Below, in pieces: positions 41,510 through 52,072 of a stretch of DNA of 64,000 nucleotides (its first letter is position 1; every line of letters begins with the position of its first letter). The DNA is taken from positions 475,603 to 539,602 of the forward strand of contig NZ_JQZV01000013.1 in the NCBI RefSeq assembly GCF_000769115.1. The letters are read 5' to 3'. This DNA comes from Porphyromonas canoris (GTDB taxonomy: Bacteria; Bacteroidota; Bacteroidia; Bacteroidales; Porphyromonadaceae). The notes beneath the pieces are model-generated. The model had not been told where the DNA came from, ran no database searches, and saw only the letters and a list, made by a program, of their open reading frames with translations. The position numbers and the translations under genes were made by a program.

Positions 41510-44500
41510 CTATATCTCCTCTTCCGTGTCATCTTCTTCCTCTTGTATGCCGAACTTATTTGCCCAACAGCTTTCGCTCATGTGGCATTTGGTACAGGAT
41601 TTGGTGTTGGGAGTATAGGGATTGTCCGGGTTGATGATTTCGGTCAAAAGCTCTTGCATGAAGGGGAGAAAAGTCTCCCGGTAGTCTTTTGCGTAGTCTC
41701 TTATCTCGTCTGCATCCATTTCTCTCTTTTCTCCACCATTTTTGGGGAACTTGAAGTAGTTGATCGGAGTGGCATCGTAGGTCTTGAGAATCATCGGACA
41801 GACACCTTCATATCGGGAGTTCAACATACCGGCTTCGCTATCGGACGGAGCAGAGAGAAGTGCCTCACAGTACAGAAGAAGCTGGACAATGGCGAGCTTC
41901 TTGAAAGAGGGGAGCTTTTCCATGGATAACTCTTGGGGAAGAGTGGTTTCGTCTCTACCGCTCTTATAGTCCACTATCCGCAGTATCCGGGTATCCGTAT
42001 CGAGCCGGTCTATGGTCATCGTAAAGTTGACCTCCTCTCCGTTACCTACCGGAAGAGGGAGCTTATACTCCTTCTCTCCTGCGATGAAGTAGTATGGAGT
42101 CTCCTCTTGCTCCAGATCGGTGCGGATAATCTTAAAGACCTGATCACAAGCATTGGCGAAGAGTGCGGTGTTGAACCCTTTCGGATCATTGGGAACACCG
42201 CTTGAGCCGGACATATAATAGTTGTAGGAGCTGCGAAGCTCGCTTATCACATGATGCTCTTCTTCTTCCAGCCACGACTTGAGTTGCTCTTTAGAGATGA
42301 GTCCGGGCTTATCCGGAGATGAGAGGAACTTCCGATAGAGGTTGTTCATACTCCTGTGTATGATGCTTCCTATAAGGGCAGGGTCGAGAAGTTCTTTGAA
42401 ACCGGTCTCCTCTTTTATCCCATATATATAGGTGTAATAAAACTGTCTGGGGCAGGAGAGATACCTCTTTATGGAAGAAGCGGAGAGATACTTACCACTT
42501 TCGGGATCCGTGATTTCGGCAATGAACTTCCGTACCAGCTTTCTGTCTATCTCCTTATTCAGATCCGGATTTTTATCCATGATGAGAGGATAGTGAGCAC
42601 TCTTGTAGGAGACTTTGATGCCATGAATGAAGTCGAGCTGGCGGATAAAACGAGAGACTTCTCCCAATGAGCCTTTTCCCTTTCGGGTATCGTAGGTGAA
42701 GACGATCCTCTCTGCCGATGAGATGAGACGATAGAAGTGGTAGGCTCTGACCTGCTCGTGCCATTCGTAAGTAGGCAATTGGAACCCGACTCGAAGCGTC
42801 ATGGGGATAATGCCGGATATGCTTCTCCTGGGCGGTAGAAGTCCTTCTTGCGCATCGGGAATATAGAGGGTATCGAAGTCGAGTCCTCTTGTTTCGAGCA
42901 CTCCCATGATTTGGAGTCCGTGAAGAGGCTCTCCCTCGAAAGGAATGGACTGCGATTTGAATATGGTCAGCATCATCGAAGCCACAGTTTTGAGCGTAAA
43001 AGGAGGCAGAGTGGAGAGGGTCTGGGAGCGGTGCAGACGGAGCAGGTCTTCAAAAAGCTGCTCTTGCGTCTTCACGATCTTTAGCAGATGCGGAACGACA
43101 TAAAACTCTGCATTGGTGCGCTCGACTGCTTCTTTCTCGGCTTTGAGCTTATACTCTTCGGATCTCCACTCTTCACTCTCTTCAGGCTTTTTGTATCTGA
43201 CGTCTGCAATGAGCCGCAAGATGCTCTTCAGATAGGGTAGAAGAGCAGAGCCGTCATCCGCAGAGAGTGGTAGAAAGATCCGTTTGAAAAACTCTGTTTC
43301 CGTTGCTGTGAAGGAGTGAGAATATTTCGACTTGGAAAGAAAACCGGCAGGGTTGAGAAGCTGATCGGATGGAATGTAAAATATGCGCTCTCTCTCCATA
43401 GTCTTGAGTATGGCTGCGGAGGCTTCTCCTATGATATCGGAGACGATGTAGTTGGATAGCACACGTTCGACATCCGTATGGTGATATTCCACTGTTCCGG
43501 CTTCGTTTCGTTTTGCTCTCAGGTGCATCCGGATAAGAGTCTCTATATAACCGATGTACGATGAGCCTTTGACAGGGTACCCCATCGTTATATTCAACTC
43601 CGGAACAGAGGATGGAATGTTGTTGAGTAAAGGTAGCAGGAGCGACTCGTTGGGCAGAATGATGGCGGTGTGAAGCTGATCTCCGGATGAGAGCGATGGG
43701 TTTTGCTCCAAAAACTGTCCTATCACTCTGCTTTGGGCTACACTTGAAGGAACGCTGTAAACAGACACTTCCGGAACGGTCTGCTTGATCTTATACTCTA
43801 TATAGTCCGTATCTCCCGGTGAAGGAGAGGGGAAGAGTTTCAGATTTTGCTCTTTGAAGTAGAGCGCTTTGCCGTTGGGAAGAAGTGCTTCGAAACGGTA
43901 ATCCCAATAGAAGATGGTGGATGCGTGCTCTTTGAAGAGAGATAAGAGCCGCTGTTCGACTGGTGTAAGAGCATTCAGCCCCACGAATACGAAGGTCGTT
44001 TTAGAGGAAGAGAGGGGAGTGGGATCGGCTTGGAGCTGTTCCAATAATGCCCGTAACGCCATGCCTTCATAGGCAAGATTTTCGTCTTGCAGCTCTTCTC
44101 TGAACTTGAAATAGAGCTTGCAGACTCTCTCCCAAAAGAGTAGAAAACGACGATGATAGACATCACTCTGTCCGGATTCCGGCAAACTGTGGAGAAATGG
44201 CTTCAATGCTTCTCTCTGCTCTTCGGATAGATAGGAAGTGTCGCCCTCTAATTCTTTGAGATCTCTCAGGTTTCGGAACAGAGCCCCGGCATCTATCAAG
44301 TGTTTGTCTATATCGTTAAAATCGCTGAGAATAAGAGAGGAGAGAGAGTAGAAAGCATCGAAGTTTCGAGTGGAAAGGCTCTCATCTTCTTCATTTTCTC
44401 CCGCTAGCTCCTGGCAGAGTTGCAGATAACAGATGTAGAGTCGGTATGCAAGGAGGACAGGGTCGGCATTGGTACTCTTGCTCATCTTACCTAAAAACTC

Positions 44501-44674
44501 TTCGAGAGTAACTATTTCAGGAGAGAGTATAGGCAGATCCGCCGTGGCGTGTTGGCGTATGTAGTGCCGAAAAAACACTCCGCTACGTCTGTTGGGAAAG
44601 ATGAATGTGTAGCGGTATAAATCCGAACGATGTGCCGAGACAAAGTGATCGGCTATTTGTTGTAAAAGTTTCAC
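41510..44674 (-). CDS. AddB-like PD-(D/E)XK nuclease with iron-sulfur cluster motif
   Basis: Large protein of 1054 residues resembling AddB, one subunit of the AddAB helicase-nuclease for double-strand break repair. The N-terminal part is helicase-like but lacks a proper Walker A (it has FPNRRSGVFF), so ATP use is doubtful. The C-terminal nuclease (about 770-1040) has SIIHRSMNNLY, TIDRLD, RIVDYKSG and QLLLYCEAL, matching the PD-(D/E)XK motifs. A cysteine in YLSCPRQFYYTY and three in CTKCHMSESCW form the AddB/Cas4-type Fe-S pattern. Overlaps the phosphoesterase gene by 4 bases. The AddA partner is not in the window. Confidence 0.85.
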   Translation of the reverse strand: MKLLQQIADHFVSAHRSDLYRYTFIFPNRRSGVFFRHYIRQHATADLPILSPEIVTLEEFLGKMSKSTNADPVLLAYRLYICYLQLCQELAGENEEDESLSTRNFDAFYSLSSLILSDFNDIDKHLIDAGALFRNLRDLKELEGDTSYLSEEQREALKPFLHSLPESGQSDVYHRRFLLFWERVCKLYFKFREELQDENLAYEGMALRALLEQLQADPTPLSSSKTTFVFVGLNALTPVEQRLLSLFKEHASTIFYWDYRFEALLPNGKALYFKEQNLKLFPSPSPGDTDYIEYKIKQTVPEVSVYSVPSSVAQSRVIGQFLEQNPSLSSGDQLHTAIILPNESLLLPLLNNIPSSVPELNITMGYPVKGSSYIGYIETLIRMHLRAKRNEAGTVEYHHTDVERVLSNYIVSDIIGEASAAILKTMERERIFYIPSDQLLNPAGFLSKSKYSHSFTATETEFFKRIFLPLSADDGSALLPYLKSILRLIADVRYKKPEESEEWRSEEYKLKAEKEAVERTNAEFYVVPHLLKIVKTQEQLFEDLLRLHRSQTLSTLPPFTLKTVASMMLTIFKSQSIPFEGEPLHGLQIMGVLETRGLDFDTLYIPDAQEGLLPPRRSISGIIPMTLRVGFQLPTYEWHEQVRAYHFYRLISSAERIVFTYDTRKGKGSLGEVSRFIRQLDFIHGIKVSYKSAHYPLIMDKNPDLNKEIDRKLVRKFIAEITDPESGKYLSASSIKRYLSCPRQFYYTYIYGIKEETGFKELLDPALIGSIIHRSMNNLYRKFLSSPDKPGLISKEQLKSWLEEEEHHVISELRSSYNYYMSGSSGVPNDPKGFNTALFANACDQVFKIIRTDLEQEETPYYFIAGEKEYKLPLPVGNGEEVNFTMTIDRLDTDTRILRIVDYKSGRDETTLPQELSMEKLPSFKKLAIVQLLLYCEALLSAPSDSEAGMLNSRYEGVCPMILKTYDATPINYFKFPKNGGEKREMDADEIRDYAKDYRETFLPFMQELLTEIINPDNPYTPNTKSCTKCHMSESCWANKFGIQEEEDDTEEEI

Positions 44675-45162
44675 GAGCCAAGTTCTATTATTTCCATATC
44701 GGATATTATTCCGTTATCCATTGTAAAGCGAACCAATGTCCTAACTGTCTGTTGCCCATACGTGCCGGCAGCTCCGGGGTTCACCACCAGGCAATCTAAG
44801 GAGTGATCGTACATGATACGCAGGATATGAGAGTGTCCGCAAACGAATAGCTTTATCCCTTTTCTGCGTATGGTGGTCGCAATGGTTGGGGCATACTTTC
44901 CGGGATAACCTCCAATATGAGTGATGAGAACCGGAATGCTCTCCATGGTGAACTCTTGTACGAGAGGAAATTCTCCTTTTAACTTTCCACCATCAATATT
45001 ACCCAACACAGCGCGTAAAGGTGCTATCTCCGAGAGTTTATCAGAGATCTCTATATCTCCTATATCTCCTGCGTGCCATATTTCATCACAGCCGGAGAAG
45101 TGTTCTCTATACCTTTCGTCCCAAGTGGAATGGGTATCGGATAGTAACCCTATGCGTTTCAT
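44671..45162 (-). CDS. YfcE/MJ0936-type metallophosphoesterase
   Basis: Phosphodiesterase of 163 residues. The metallophosphoesterase motifs are LLSDTHSTW (about 6-14), WHAGDIGDIE, VLGNIDG and VCGHSHILR, ending with NPGAAG. The single-domain size matches the YfcE group, which hydrolyses phosphodiesters in vitro; natural substrates are unknown. It overlaps recQ at its start and the AddB-like gene at its end by 4 bases each, a tight operon. Confidence 0.9.
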   Translation of the reverse strand: MKRIGLLSDTHSTWDERYREHFSGCDEIWHAGDIGDIEISDKLSEIAPLRAVLGNIDGGKLKGEFPLVQEFTMESIPVLITHIGGYPGKYAPTIATTIRRKGIKLFVCGHSHILRIMYDHSLDCLVVNPGAAGTYGQQTVRTLVRFTMDNGIISDMEIIELGS

Positions 45163-46766
45163 TTCCTTGTCTTACTTTGATTGGAACTCTTTTTAACCTT
45201 TGTGAAAGGCTGAACTTCTACGCGATGCAGCATGGTGGGTTCTTCTCCTCGCAAAGCAATACGACCGGATGGAGTTACCTGTAAACTGTATCCTTGGGAG
45301 TAGTCTATACGTAAGAGCCCAAGCTGTACCATTTGAAAAATATAGTCTTTCCACTCTCTATAAGAAAGGTCTAACCCTATACCGTAAGTGGATAGAAGAT
45401 GGTAACCTCTGTTTAGAATCTCGTATCTTCTCGATCCTCGAAGGATTTCCACGGTTGTGTCTATGCTGATTTTCTCTCCGGCACGAATGATTGTGCTGAG
45501 TGCTTTTTGAAGAATAATCGTAGCATCGAACAGATCTGTTTGGGGAGAGAGACATACATCGCAGTTGCCACAGTTGTGATGAGCTTCTTGCCCAAAGTAG
45601 CTTAGCAATATTCTCCTTCGACAGATAGAGCTTTCGCAGAATCTTTTCATGTATTCCATCTTCTGCTGATTCAGCTCTGTGCGTCCCCCTTCTTCTAACA
45701 GCTTGTCGAGTATAAAAATATCCCCATAAGAGTAAAAGAGGATCGTGGAAGCTGGTTTCCCATCTCTTCCTGCCCTGCCTATCTCTTGGTAATAACTCTC
45801 TATGTTGCGAGGCATATTGTAATGAATGACCCATCTGACATTGGACTTGTCTATGCCCATACCGAATGCGACAGTGGCGCAGATGACGTCTATCTGATCT
45901 CCGACAAACATCTGATGAACCAGATCACGAGATCGTGCCGGGAGTCCGGCATGGTAAGGCATCGCCCGAAAACCCATCTTGTTGAGTCTGCTCGCAAGTG
46001 CTTCCGTATCATCTCGCTTAGTGCAGTAGATGATTCCGGTTGATCCCCTCTCGTGGGCTTCTATATGTTGTTGTATGGCACGTATCTTCTCATCTTTTTT
46101 GTATCCTCTCCGGACGGTAAGAGTAAGATTGGGGCGATCAAAATCTCCAATCAGCTCTGTCGGATTACGGAGATCCAATCTCTCTATAATATCTTTCCTG
46201 GTTGTCTCATCCGCTGTTGCGGTAAGTGCTATGATGGGAGTATTCGGCAGATATTGCCTTACGATGGAGAGCTTGCCGTATTCCGGACGGAAGTCATGCC
46301 CCCATTGGGATATGCAGTGTGCTTCATCTATGGCAATAAGAGATATATATTTCTCTTGGAGAAGCTGTAGGCCGAGTGGGCTGAGAAGTGTTTCCGGAGC
46401 AAGGTAAAGGAGTTTGAGTTTTCCGAAATAGAGTTGCTCCAAGACGTTTCTCCGTTCGGACTCTTTCATGCTGCTGTTGAGAGTGGCAGCTGTGAGGTCT
46501 GAAGATTTATGAGAAATAGCTTTGACCTGGTCGCTCATCAGGGAGATCAGAGGAGATACCACTATTGTACACTTGGGAAGAATAAGGGCAGGTATTTGAA
46601 AGCAGAGACTCTTCCCTCCGCCTGTCGGCAGCAGTACAAAAGTATCTTGCCCGTTAAGAACAGCCTCTATCGCTTCTCTCTGGAGCGGTCTAAACTCAGA
46701 GAGTCCAAACTGTTCTCTAAGAACTGTTTCCGGAGTCTGTTCCTGCAAATGGGGCATCACACTCAT
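45159..46766 (-). CDS. recQ: ATP-dependent DNA helicase RecQ
   Basis: Helicase of 535 residues unwinding DNA 3' to 5' in recombination and fork repair. Walker A is LLPTGGGKSLCF, motif II IDEAHCISQWGHDFRPEY, motif VI QEIGRAGRDG. The zinc-binding cysteines are in SICRRRILLSYF and CGNCDVC. The C-terminal part has a winged-helix but appears to lack a full HRDC domain; 535 residues is shorter than the 600 of E. coli. The start overlaps the lipid kinase stop by 4 bases. Confidence 0.94.
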   Translation of the reverse strand: MSVMPHLQEQTPETVLREQFGLSEFRPLQREAIEAVLNGQDTFVLLPTGGGKSLCFQIPALILPKCTIVVSPLISLMSDQVKAISHKSSDLTAATLNSSMKESERRNVLEQLYFGKLKLLYLAPETLLSPLGLQLLQEKYISLIAIDEAHCISQWGHDFRPEYGKLSIVRQYLPNTPIIALTATADETTRKDIIERLDLRNPTELIGDFDRPNLTLTVRRGYKKDEKIRAIQQHIEAHERGSTGIIYCTKRDDTEALASRLNKMGFRAMPYHAGLPARSRDLVHQMFVGDQIDVICATVAFGMGIDKSNVRWVIHYNMPRNIESYYQEIGRAGRDGKPASTILFYSYGDIFILDKLLEEGGRTELNQQKMEYMKRFCESSICRRRILLSYFGQEAHHNCGNCDVCLSPQTDLFDATIILQKALSTIIRAGEKISIDTTVEILRGSRRYEILNRGYHLLSTYGIGLDLSYREWKDYIFQMVQLGLLRIDYSQGYSLQVTPSGRIALRGEEPTMLHRVEVQPFTKVKKSSNQSKTRK

Positions 46767-47818
46767 TTTTCTATCTCTTTCGGGTTATCTTCGTCTTCGT
46801 TCTCCTCTTTTTTCTTTCCTATCCCTTTCAGTGTGGAGACGACCTCTTCAAGGATTCCATCTTTCCACTCCAAATAGTTATTGGTATGGGTAAAGAATAT
46901 ATCCAATATCGTCTGTTCTCTTTCATCATACGGCCCATGTATGACATTCAGAGCTTGTGGCTTCATCTCTATAAGGAGATGATCGGTTTTGGGTTTAGGG
47001 TCTCCATCCACATGGAAATGAACCGGATCTTGGAGTTCTATCTCTATGCGTTTGCCGCGAAGCTGTTTGGTGTATGGATTTTTGTCCAAACCTTTGGAGA
47101 AAAGCTGGTATGCAATCTGTCCTGAGTGTACTAAAGAAAACTCCTCAATCATGGTTACATCAATAATTCCATCCGTTATGTCTGCCTGAGGAGCGATATA
47201 CGCATTGTTGCCGTATTGGGAAGCATTGGCGCAGGTTAGTAGGAAAAGAGAGTTTGTACTCTTTTTCCCGTCTACATCTATCTCGCATCGAAGAGGTTCA
47301 TGCTTGAAGAACGTATCTATTACCTCTTGTACATATCCTGCCGGACCTCGTTGAGTACGTTGACTGAACCGGGCAGAGACTTCGGCATCAAAGCCTACAC
47401 CGCATGTACAGAAGAAGTATTCGTCATTCACCGTGCAGGCATCCATGCGGAGGCATTTGTGTTCCAAAAGGGTGGCGATTGCTTCTTCCGGATTTTGAGA
47501 AATGCCCAACTCTCTCGCGAGACCGTTTCCGCTACCCATCGGAATGATACCTAAAATAGTGTTTGTTCCTACAAGCGACTTTGCCACTTCGTTTACAGTC
47601 CCGTCTCCACCAATAACCACCACGATGTCTGCTCTCTTTTCTACGGCATCTTTAGATAGTTCGGCACCATGTCCTCTATGGTTTGTTTTATGAGATTCGT
47701 ATCTGCCCTTCTTCTCTTTAATCGCTTTTTCAAGAGAAGCGAGTACACCATCCTTGTCCCTCTTTTTGCCGGAAGCCGGATTACAAATGATATAATAGAA
47801 TCTCTTTTTGGATCTCAT
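46763..47818 (-). CDS. Diacylglycerol kinase-like lipid kinase
   Basis: Protein of 351 residues of the DagK/YegS/BmrU lipid kinase family. The DAGK catalytic motif is VIGGDGTVNEVAKSL (about 68-82), after CNPASGKKRD at the N-terminus. It probably phosphorylates diacylglycerol or a related lipid, with ATP, at the membrane face. The end (about 330-351) is charged and extends beyond the usual 300 residues. It follows plsC after 5 bases, so a link in phospholipid metabolism is likely. Confidence 0.9.
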   Translation of the reverse strand: MRSKKRFYYIICNPASGKKRDKDGVLASLEKAIKEKKGRYESHKTNHRGHGAELSKDAVEKRADIVVVIGGDGTVNEVAKSLVGTNTILGIIPMGSGNGLARELGISQNPEEAIATLLEHKCLRMDACTVNDEYFFCTCGVGFDAEVSARFSQRTQRGPAGYVQEVIDTFFKHEPLRCEIDVDGKKSTNSLFLLTCANASQYGNNAYIAPQADITDGIIDVTMIEEFSLVHSGQIAYQLFSKGLDKNPYTKQLRGKRIEIELQDPVHFHVDGDPKPKTDHLLIEMKPQALNVIHGPYDEREQTILDIFFTHTNNYLEWKDGILEEVVSTLKGIGKKKEENEDEDNPKEIEK

Positions 47819-47823
47819 ACCTT

Positions 47824-48549
47824 TTACCCTATGAGTGTTCGTACTTCATTCTCTCCCTTTTGGGTCAGCTCTATCAGTCCTCTCGGCGACTGCTCAAAAG
47901 CAGAGGATTCAAACGGGCGACCTATCTCCAAGACAAGTCGACGAGGTTTTACAAACAGCGCATTCTTAGGAAGAGCCTCATAAGCACCCTTTATTGCCAC
48001 CGGCAGAATCGTAGCCTGCGTGTCGAGAGCTATCTTGAAAGCACCTCTTTTGAAGCGTTGCAGTACCCCATTATTGGTACGAGAGCCTTCCGGAAAGATG
48101 AATATCGAGTAGCCTTTCTCTATTGCCTCCTCTGCCTGTTTTATCGTTAGTGCTGCGGTTCTTGCACTACTGTTATCCACAAAGATGAAGCCGCTTTTTT
48201 CGCAAGCCCATCCCACAAACGGCACTTTCCTTAGGGCTCCTTTCAGTACCCACTTGAAAGGGATTCCCATGTAACCATAGAGCATATAGATATCCAAAGA
48301 ACTCTGATGGTTCGATATCACTATTGTTGCTCTGTTCTTTGGGATATTTTCTTTTCCATGCACCTCTATCGGACAGAGGAATAGAGCCAAAGCTATACGC
48401 GACCAGATACGCCCCGGATAGTAACTGAATATCCGCTCATTGATGAATGCAGATCCTACTCCTGCAAAGATGGCACATAAGATCGTTGTAACAGCAAATA
48501 GAGGAAGGGCTATTATGATAAGATAAACAAGGTAAAAGAATCTCTTCAT
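47824..48549 (-). CDS. plsC: 1-acyl-sn-glycerol-3-phosphate acyltransferase
   Basis: Membrane acyltransferase of 241 residues making phosphatidic acid. It has an N-terminal hydrophobic segment (about 4-30), the NHQSSLDIYM catalytic box (NHxxxxD, about 80), the FPEGSRTNNG substrate box, and a VAIKGAYEAL region. Size is as expected for the family. It sits 13 bases after dnaB and 5 before the lipid kinase in one transcription unit. Confidence 0.93.
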   Translation of the reverse strand: MKRFFYLVYLIIIALPLFAVTTILCAIFAGVGSAFINERIFSYYPGRIWSRIALALFLCPIEVHGKENIPKNRATIVISNHQSSLDIYMLYGYMGIPFKWVLKGALRKVPFVGWACEKSGFIFVDNSSARTAALTIKQAEEAIEKGYSIFIFPEGSRTNNGVLQRFKRGAFKIALDTQATILPVAIKGAYEALPKNALFVKPRRLVLEIGRPFESSAFEQSPRGLIELTQKGENEVRTLIG

Positions 48550-48562
48550 TGCCGGACATCTT

Positions 48563-50068
48563 TTAATGTGGAGGAAGATCTTCTTCTTCCCTTCTGTTGT
48601 GATTGTTCATACCGCTTTGTACCGTTCTCATCGAACTGTTGCGGTGAATATCGAGGTCGTGCCCGTTACAGAATTTCAGAAGTTCGCCCCTGAAACGTAG
48701 CAGCACAATATCCGTAGGACCGTTACGGTGTTTTGCTATGATGAACTCCGCCATGCCTCTGTAATCTATCTTTCCATCCTCACTTTCGAAGATCTTGTAG
48801 TACTCCGGACGATGGATGAAGCAGACCATATCCGCATCCTGCTCTATTGCTCCCGACTCCCGAAGGTCTGAAAGTTGAGGTCTTTTAGCCTCTCCCGTTC
48901 TGCTTTCTACCCCCCGGTTGAGCTGAGAAAGAGCAATAATGGGGATATTCAACTCCTTTGCAAGGTGCTTCAAAGAGCGAGAGATCATACTCACTTCCTG
49001 TTCCCGGTTTGCGTTGCTCTTCATTCCGCTTGCGGTCATGAGCTGAAGATAGTCTATGATGATCATCTTCACATCATGCTCCCGCACAAGTCTTCTTGCT
49101 TTGGAGCGGAGATCAAAGACAGAAAGACCTGCGGTGTCGTCCAGATAGAGAGGTGCCTGATAGAGGTCGCTGACGCGCTCCGTCAATATGCGCCACTCGT
49201 CAGCCGAAAGGTCTCCACGTTTAATCTTTTCGTTTTCTATCTCACAATGATTCACGATAAGACGGTTCAGCAGCTGCACTTTACTCATTTCGAGGGAGAA
49301 TATGGCTACCGGAAGATTGAAGTCCATAGCCATAGACTTAGCCATGGAAAGCACAAAGGCTGTCTTACCCATAGCCGGACGGGCTGCGATGATCACAAGG
49401 TCGGAGTTTTGCCAACCTGATGTTAGGGCGTCTATATCGGTAAATCCGGAGTTGAGACCGCTTATACCGTCTTTCCTGATATACGCAGCCTCTATCTGTC
49501 TCATGGCATCCTGCAAGACGGAGCTTACGGGTACCACTTCGTTTTTATCGTTTTGCTGGGTGATCTCAAACAGTCGGCTCTCCGCCATCTGCATGGTATC
49601 CTTGACGTCTATACTGTCATCATAGGCATACTTGATCACCTCGTTGGAAAATCCGATCAGTTCTCGCTGGATTGCATGTTCGTGCATGATCCGGGCGTGA
49701 GTCTCCAAGTGCGCCGTACTCGTTACCTGTGTACTCAGAAGCGTTACATAGTGGTCTCCACCGGCAGCCTCCAGCTGTTTTTTCTCTCTCAGCTTTCGGA
49801 TGACGGTGATAACATCGGCAGGCTTCTGCTCAAGTATGAGATCCCTTATCGCTTCAAAGATGACCCGATGCTGCGGATCGTAGAAACTTTCGGGACGAAG
49901 CAGCTCTCCCACCTCTGTGTAAGCATCTTTCTCCAGAAGAAGAGCCCCTAATACGACCTGCTCCGCTTGTAGATTTTGTGGCGGTTTCATCGTTGCCGGC
50001 AAGAGGACATTAGGAGACTTTCTGCCTCTATGCCCGGATGCTTGTGTTTGTGTTGTGGAAGAGTCCAT
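48563..50068 (-). CDS. dnaB: Replicative DNA helicase DnaB
   Basis: Hexameric replicative helicase of 501 residues. The N-terminal domain starts after a basic lead (about 30) with the conserved NLQAEQVVLGALLLEKDAY; the linker is at about 135-190; the RecA-like ATPase has ARPAMGKTAFVLSMAKS (Walker A, about 230), IIIDYLQLM (Walker B), and LSDLRESGAIEQDADMV. Between lepA (42 bases) and plsC (13 bases). Confidence 0.97.
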   Translation of the reverse strand: MDSSTTQTQASGHRGRKSPNVLLPATMKPPQNLQAEQVVLGALLLEKDAYTEVGELLRPESFYDPQHRVIFEAIRDLILEQKPADVITVIRKLREKKQLEAAGGDHYVTLLSTQVTSTAHLETHARIMHEHAIQRELIGFSNEVIKYAYDDSIDVKDTMQMAESRLFEITQQNDKNEVVPVSSVLQDAMRQIEAAYIRKDGISGLNSGFTDIDALTSGWQNSDLVIIAARPAMGKTAFVLSMAKSMAMDFNLPVAIFSLEMSKVQLLNRLIVNHCEIENEKIKRGDLSADEWRILTERVSDLYQAPLYLDDTAGLSVFDLRSKARRLVREHDVKMIIIDYLQLMTASGMKSNANREQEVSMISRSLKHLAKELNIPIIALSQLNRGVESRTGEAKRPQLSDLRESGAIEQDADMVCFIHRPEYYKIFESEDGKIDYRGMAEFIIAKHRNGPTDIVLLRFRGELLKFCNGHDLDIHRNSSMRTVQSGMNNHNRREEEDLPPH

Positions 50069-50110
50069 ATCTTATCTGTTGATGGTTCTGTTGTTTGAAA
50101 GGATGGGAGG

Positions 50111-51901
50111 TTAGCTGTCCAGCTTCAAAACGGCAAGGAATGCCTTTTGTGGCACTTCCACCGAACCTATCTGCTTCATGCGCTTCTTACCTTCCTTCTG
50201 TTTTTCCAGTAGCTTTCTCTTACGCGAGATATCCCCTCCGTAACACTTTGCCGTTACGTCTTTGCGGACGGCTTTGATGGTTTCGCGAGCAATGATCTTT
50301 GCTCCGATTGCTGCCTGAACAGCAATGTCGAATTGATGTCTTGGGATAAGCTCTTTCAGCTTCTCGCACATACGACGACCGAATGCCTCACTGTTGCTTG
50401 CGTGAGTCAGTGTAGAGAGGGCATCCACCGGCTCTCCGTTGAGTCGTATATCCAGTTTTACCAGCTTCGATTCCCGGTAATCGTGGATATGATAGTCGAA
50501 GGAAGCGTATCCTTTAGACACACTCTTGAGCTTGTCATAGAAGTCTATCACGATCTCACCCAGAGGCATGTCGAAGATGATCTCTATCCGATTGCCCCAG
50601 ATATAGTCTTGCCGTACCAATATACCTCTTTTGCCAAGGCAGAGAGTCATTATAGGTCCGATGTAAGCCACATCCGTGATGACGGATGCTCTGATATAAG
50701 GCTCTTCGATATAGTCTATAAATGCCGGGTCGGGCAGCCCCGAAGGGTTGTGTACCTCCGTTACCTTTCCTTTCTTATCGTGTACAATGTACGACACGTT
50801 AGGCACTGTGGTGATGACGCTCATGTTATACTCCCTGTCGAGACGCTCTTGTATGATCTCCATGTGAAGCAGTCCCAAAAATCCGCAACGGAATCCAAAG
50901 CCCAGCGCAGCCGAGCTTTCCGGTTGGAATGTGAGTGATGCGTCGTTGAGCTGAAGCTTCTCCAAAGAGGCGCGCAAATTCTCAAAATCCTCCGCCTCTA
51001 TCGGGTAAACTCCGGCAAAGACCATTGGTTTCACTTCCTCGAAACCGGCAATAGCTTCCTGTGCGCCGCCTTTCACGTGAGTGATGGTATCTCCCACCTT
51101 GACCTCTTTGGAGCTTTTGATCCCGGAGATGATATAGCCTACATCGCCGGTGCGAATCTCCTGACGTGGCACCATATCCAGCTTCAAGATACCCACCTCA
51201 TCGGCATCGTACTCCTTCCCGGTGGCGACAAACTTCACGAGGTCGCCTTTTCGGATGACACCATTGCAGACCTTAAAGTAGGCGATGATGCCTCTGAACG
51301 GATTGAACACACTGTCGAAGATGAGACACTGAAGCGGACCATCCGGACTGCCCGTAGGTGCAGGCACACGCTCCACAATGGCATTGAGGAGATCTTCGAT
51401 GCCTTCTCCGGTCTTTCCGCTTGCTCTCAGGATTTCGGAACGATCGCAGCCGAGAAGAGCCACAATATCGTCCGACACCTCTTCCGGAAGCGCACTTGGC
51501 AAGTCTATCTTGTTCAAAACCGGGATGATGACCAGATCGTGCTCCAGTGCCATATACAGATTGGATATGGTTTGAGCCTGAATACCTTGAGCGGCATCCA
51601 CGATAAGCAGAGCACCTTCACAGGCAGCAATGGAACGGGAGACCTCGTATGAGAAGTCCACGTGTCCCGGAGTATCTATCAGGTTGAGGGTGTATTCCGT
51701 GCCGTTGTGAACGTAGTTCATCTGTATGGCATGGCTTTTAATGGTTATCCCACGCTCTTTTTCCAAGTCCATGTTATCCAACACCTGCGAAGTGATACTA
51801 CTCTTGTCGAGTGTATTGGTAAACTCCAACAGACGGTCTGCCAGTGTACTTTTCCCGTGGTCAATATGGGCTATGATGCAAAAGTTGCGGATATGCTTCA
51901 T
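50111..51901 (-). CDS. lepA: Elongation factor 4 (back-translocase GTPase LepA)
   Basis: Translation GTPase of 596 residues. G1 is [15 protein letters not shown] (about 10-24), switch region [19 protein letters not shown] and NKIDLPSA. The C-terminal LepA-specific domain ends with [25 protein letters not shown]-like sequence (quoted in part), as in the family. Length is 596, the usual 595-600. First gene of the long minus-strand run. A TATCTTTG -7 box is at 51971-51978. Confidence 0.97.
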   Translation of the reverse strand: MKHIRNFCIIAHIDHGKSTLADRLLEFTNTLDKSSITSQVLDNMDLEKERGITIKSHAIQMNYVHNGTEYTLNLIDTPGHVDFSYEVSRSIAACEGALLIVDAAQGIQAQTISNLYMALEHDLVIIPVLNKIDLPSALPEEVSDDIVALLGCDRSEILRASGKTGEGIEDLLNAIVERVPAPTGSPDGPLQCLIFDSVFNPFRGIIAYFKVCNGVIRKGDLVKFVATGKEYDADEVGILKLDMVPRQEIRTGDVGYIISGIKSSKEVKVGDTITHVKGGAQEAIAGFEEVKPMVFAGVYPIEAEDFENLRASLEKLQLNDASLTFQPESSAALGFGFRCGFLGLLHMEIIQERLDREYNMSVITTVPNVSYIVHDKKGKVTEVHNPSGLPDPAFIDYIEEPYIRASVITDVAYIGPIMTLCLGKRGILVRQDYIWGNRIEIIFDMPLGEIVIDFYDKLKSVSKGYASFDYHIHDYRESKLVKLDIRLNGEPVDALSTLTHASNSEAFGRRMCEKLKELIPRHQFDIAVQAAIGAKIIARETIKAVRKDVTAKCYGGDISRKRKLLEKQKEGKKRMKQIGSVEVPQKAFLAVLKLDS

Positions 51902-51970
51902 CCTCTGATCTATATATCTTTTATTTGTTCAATCTTTCTTCGCGACAAGAGAGCTGTATCTCGTAGCATA

Positions 51971-51978
51971 CAAAGATA
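51971..51978 (-). promoter_or_regulatory. Candidate -7 box for lepA
   Basis: Minus-strand TATCTTTG matches TAnnTTTG, about 70 bases upstream of lepA. A fitting -33 element is not evident. Confidence 0.4.
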
Positions 51979-52072
51979 CAAATTATATTGAGACCTCTGA
52001 ACAGAGAAGCTCCCCTTTGACCCTGTTTGTCGTATCCGTTTTTCGGTTTTTGAGGCGATTTTCAGAGCGTCA

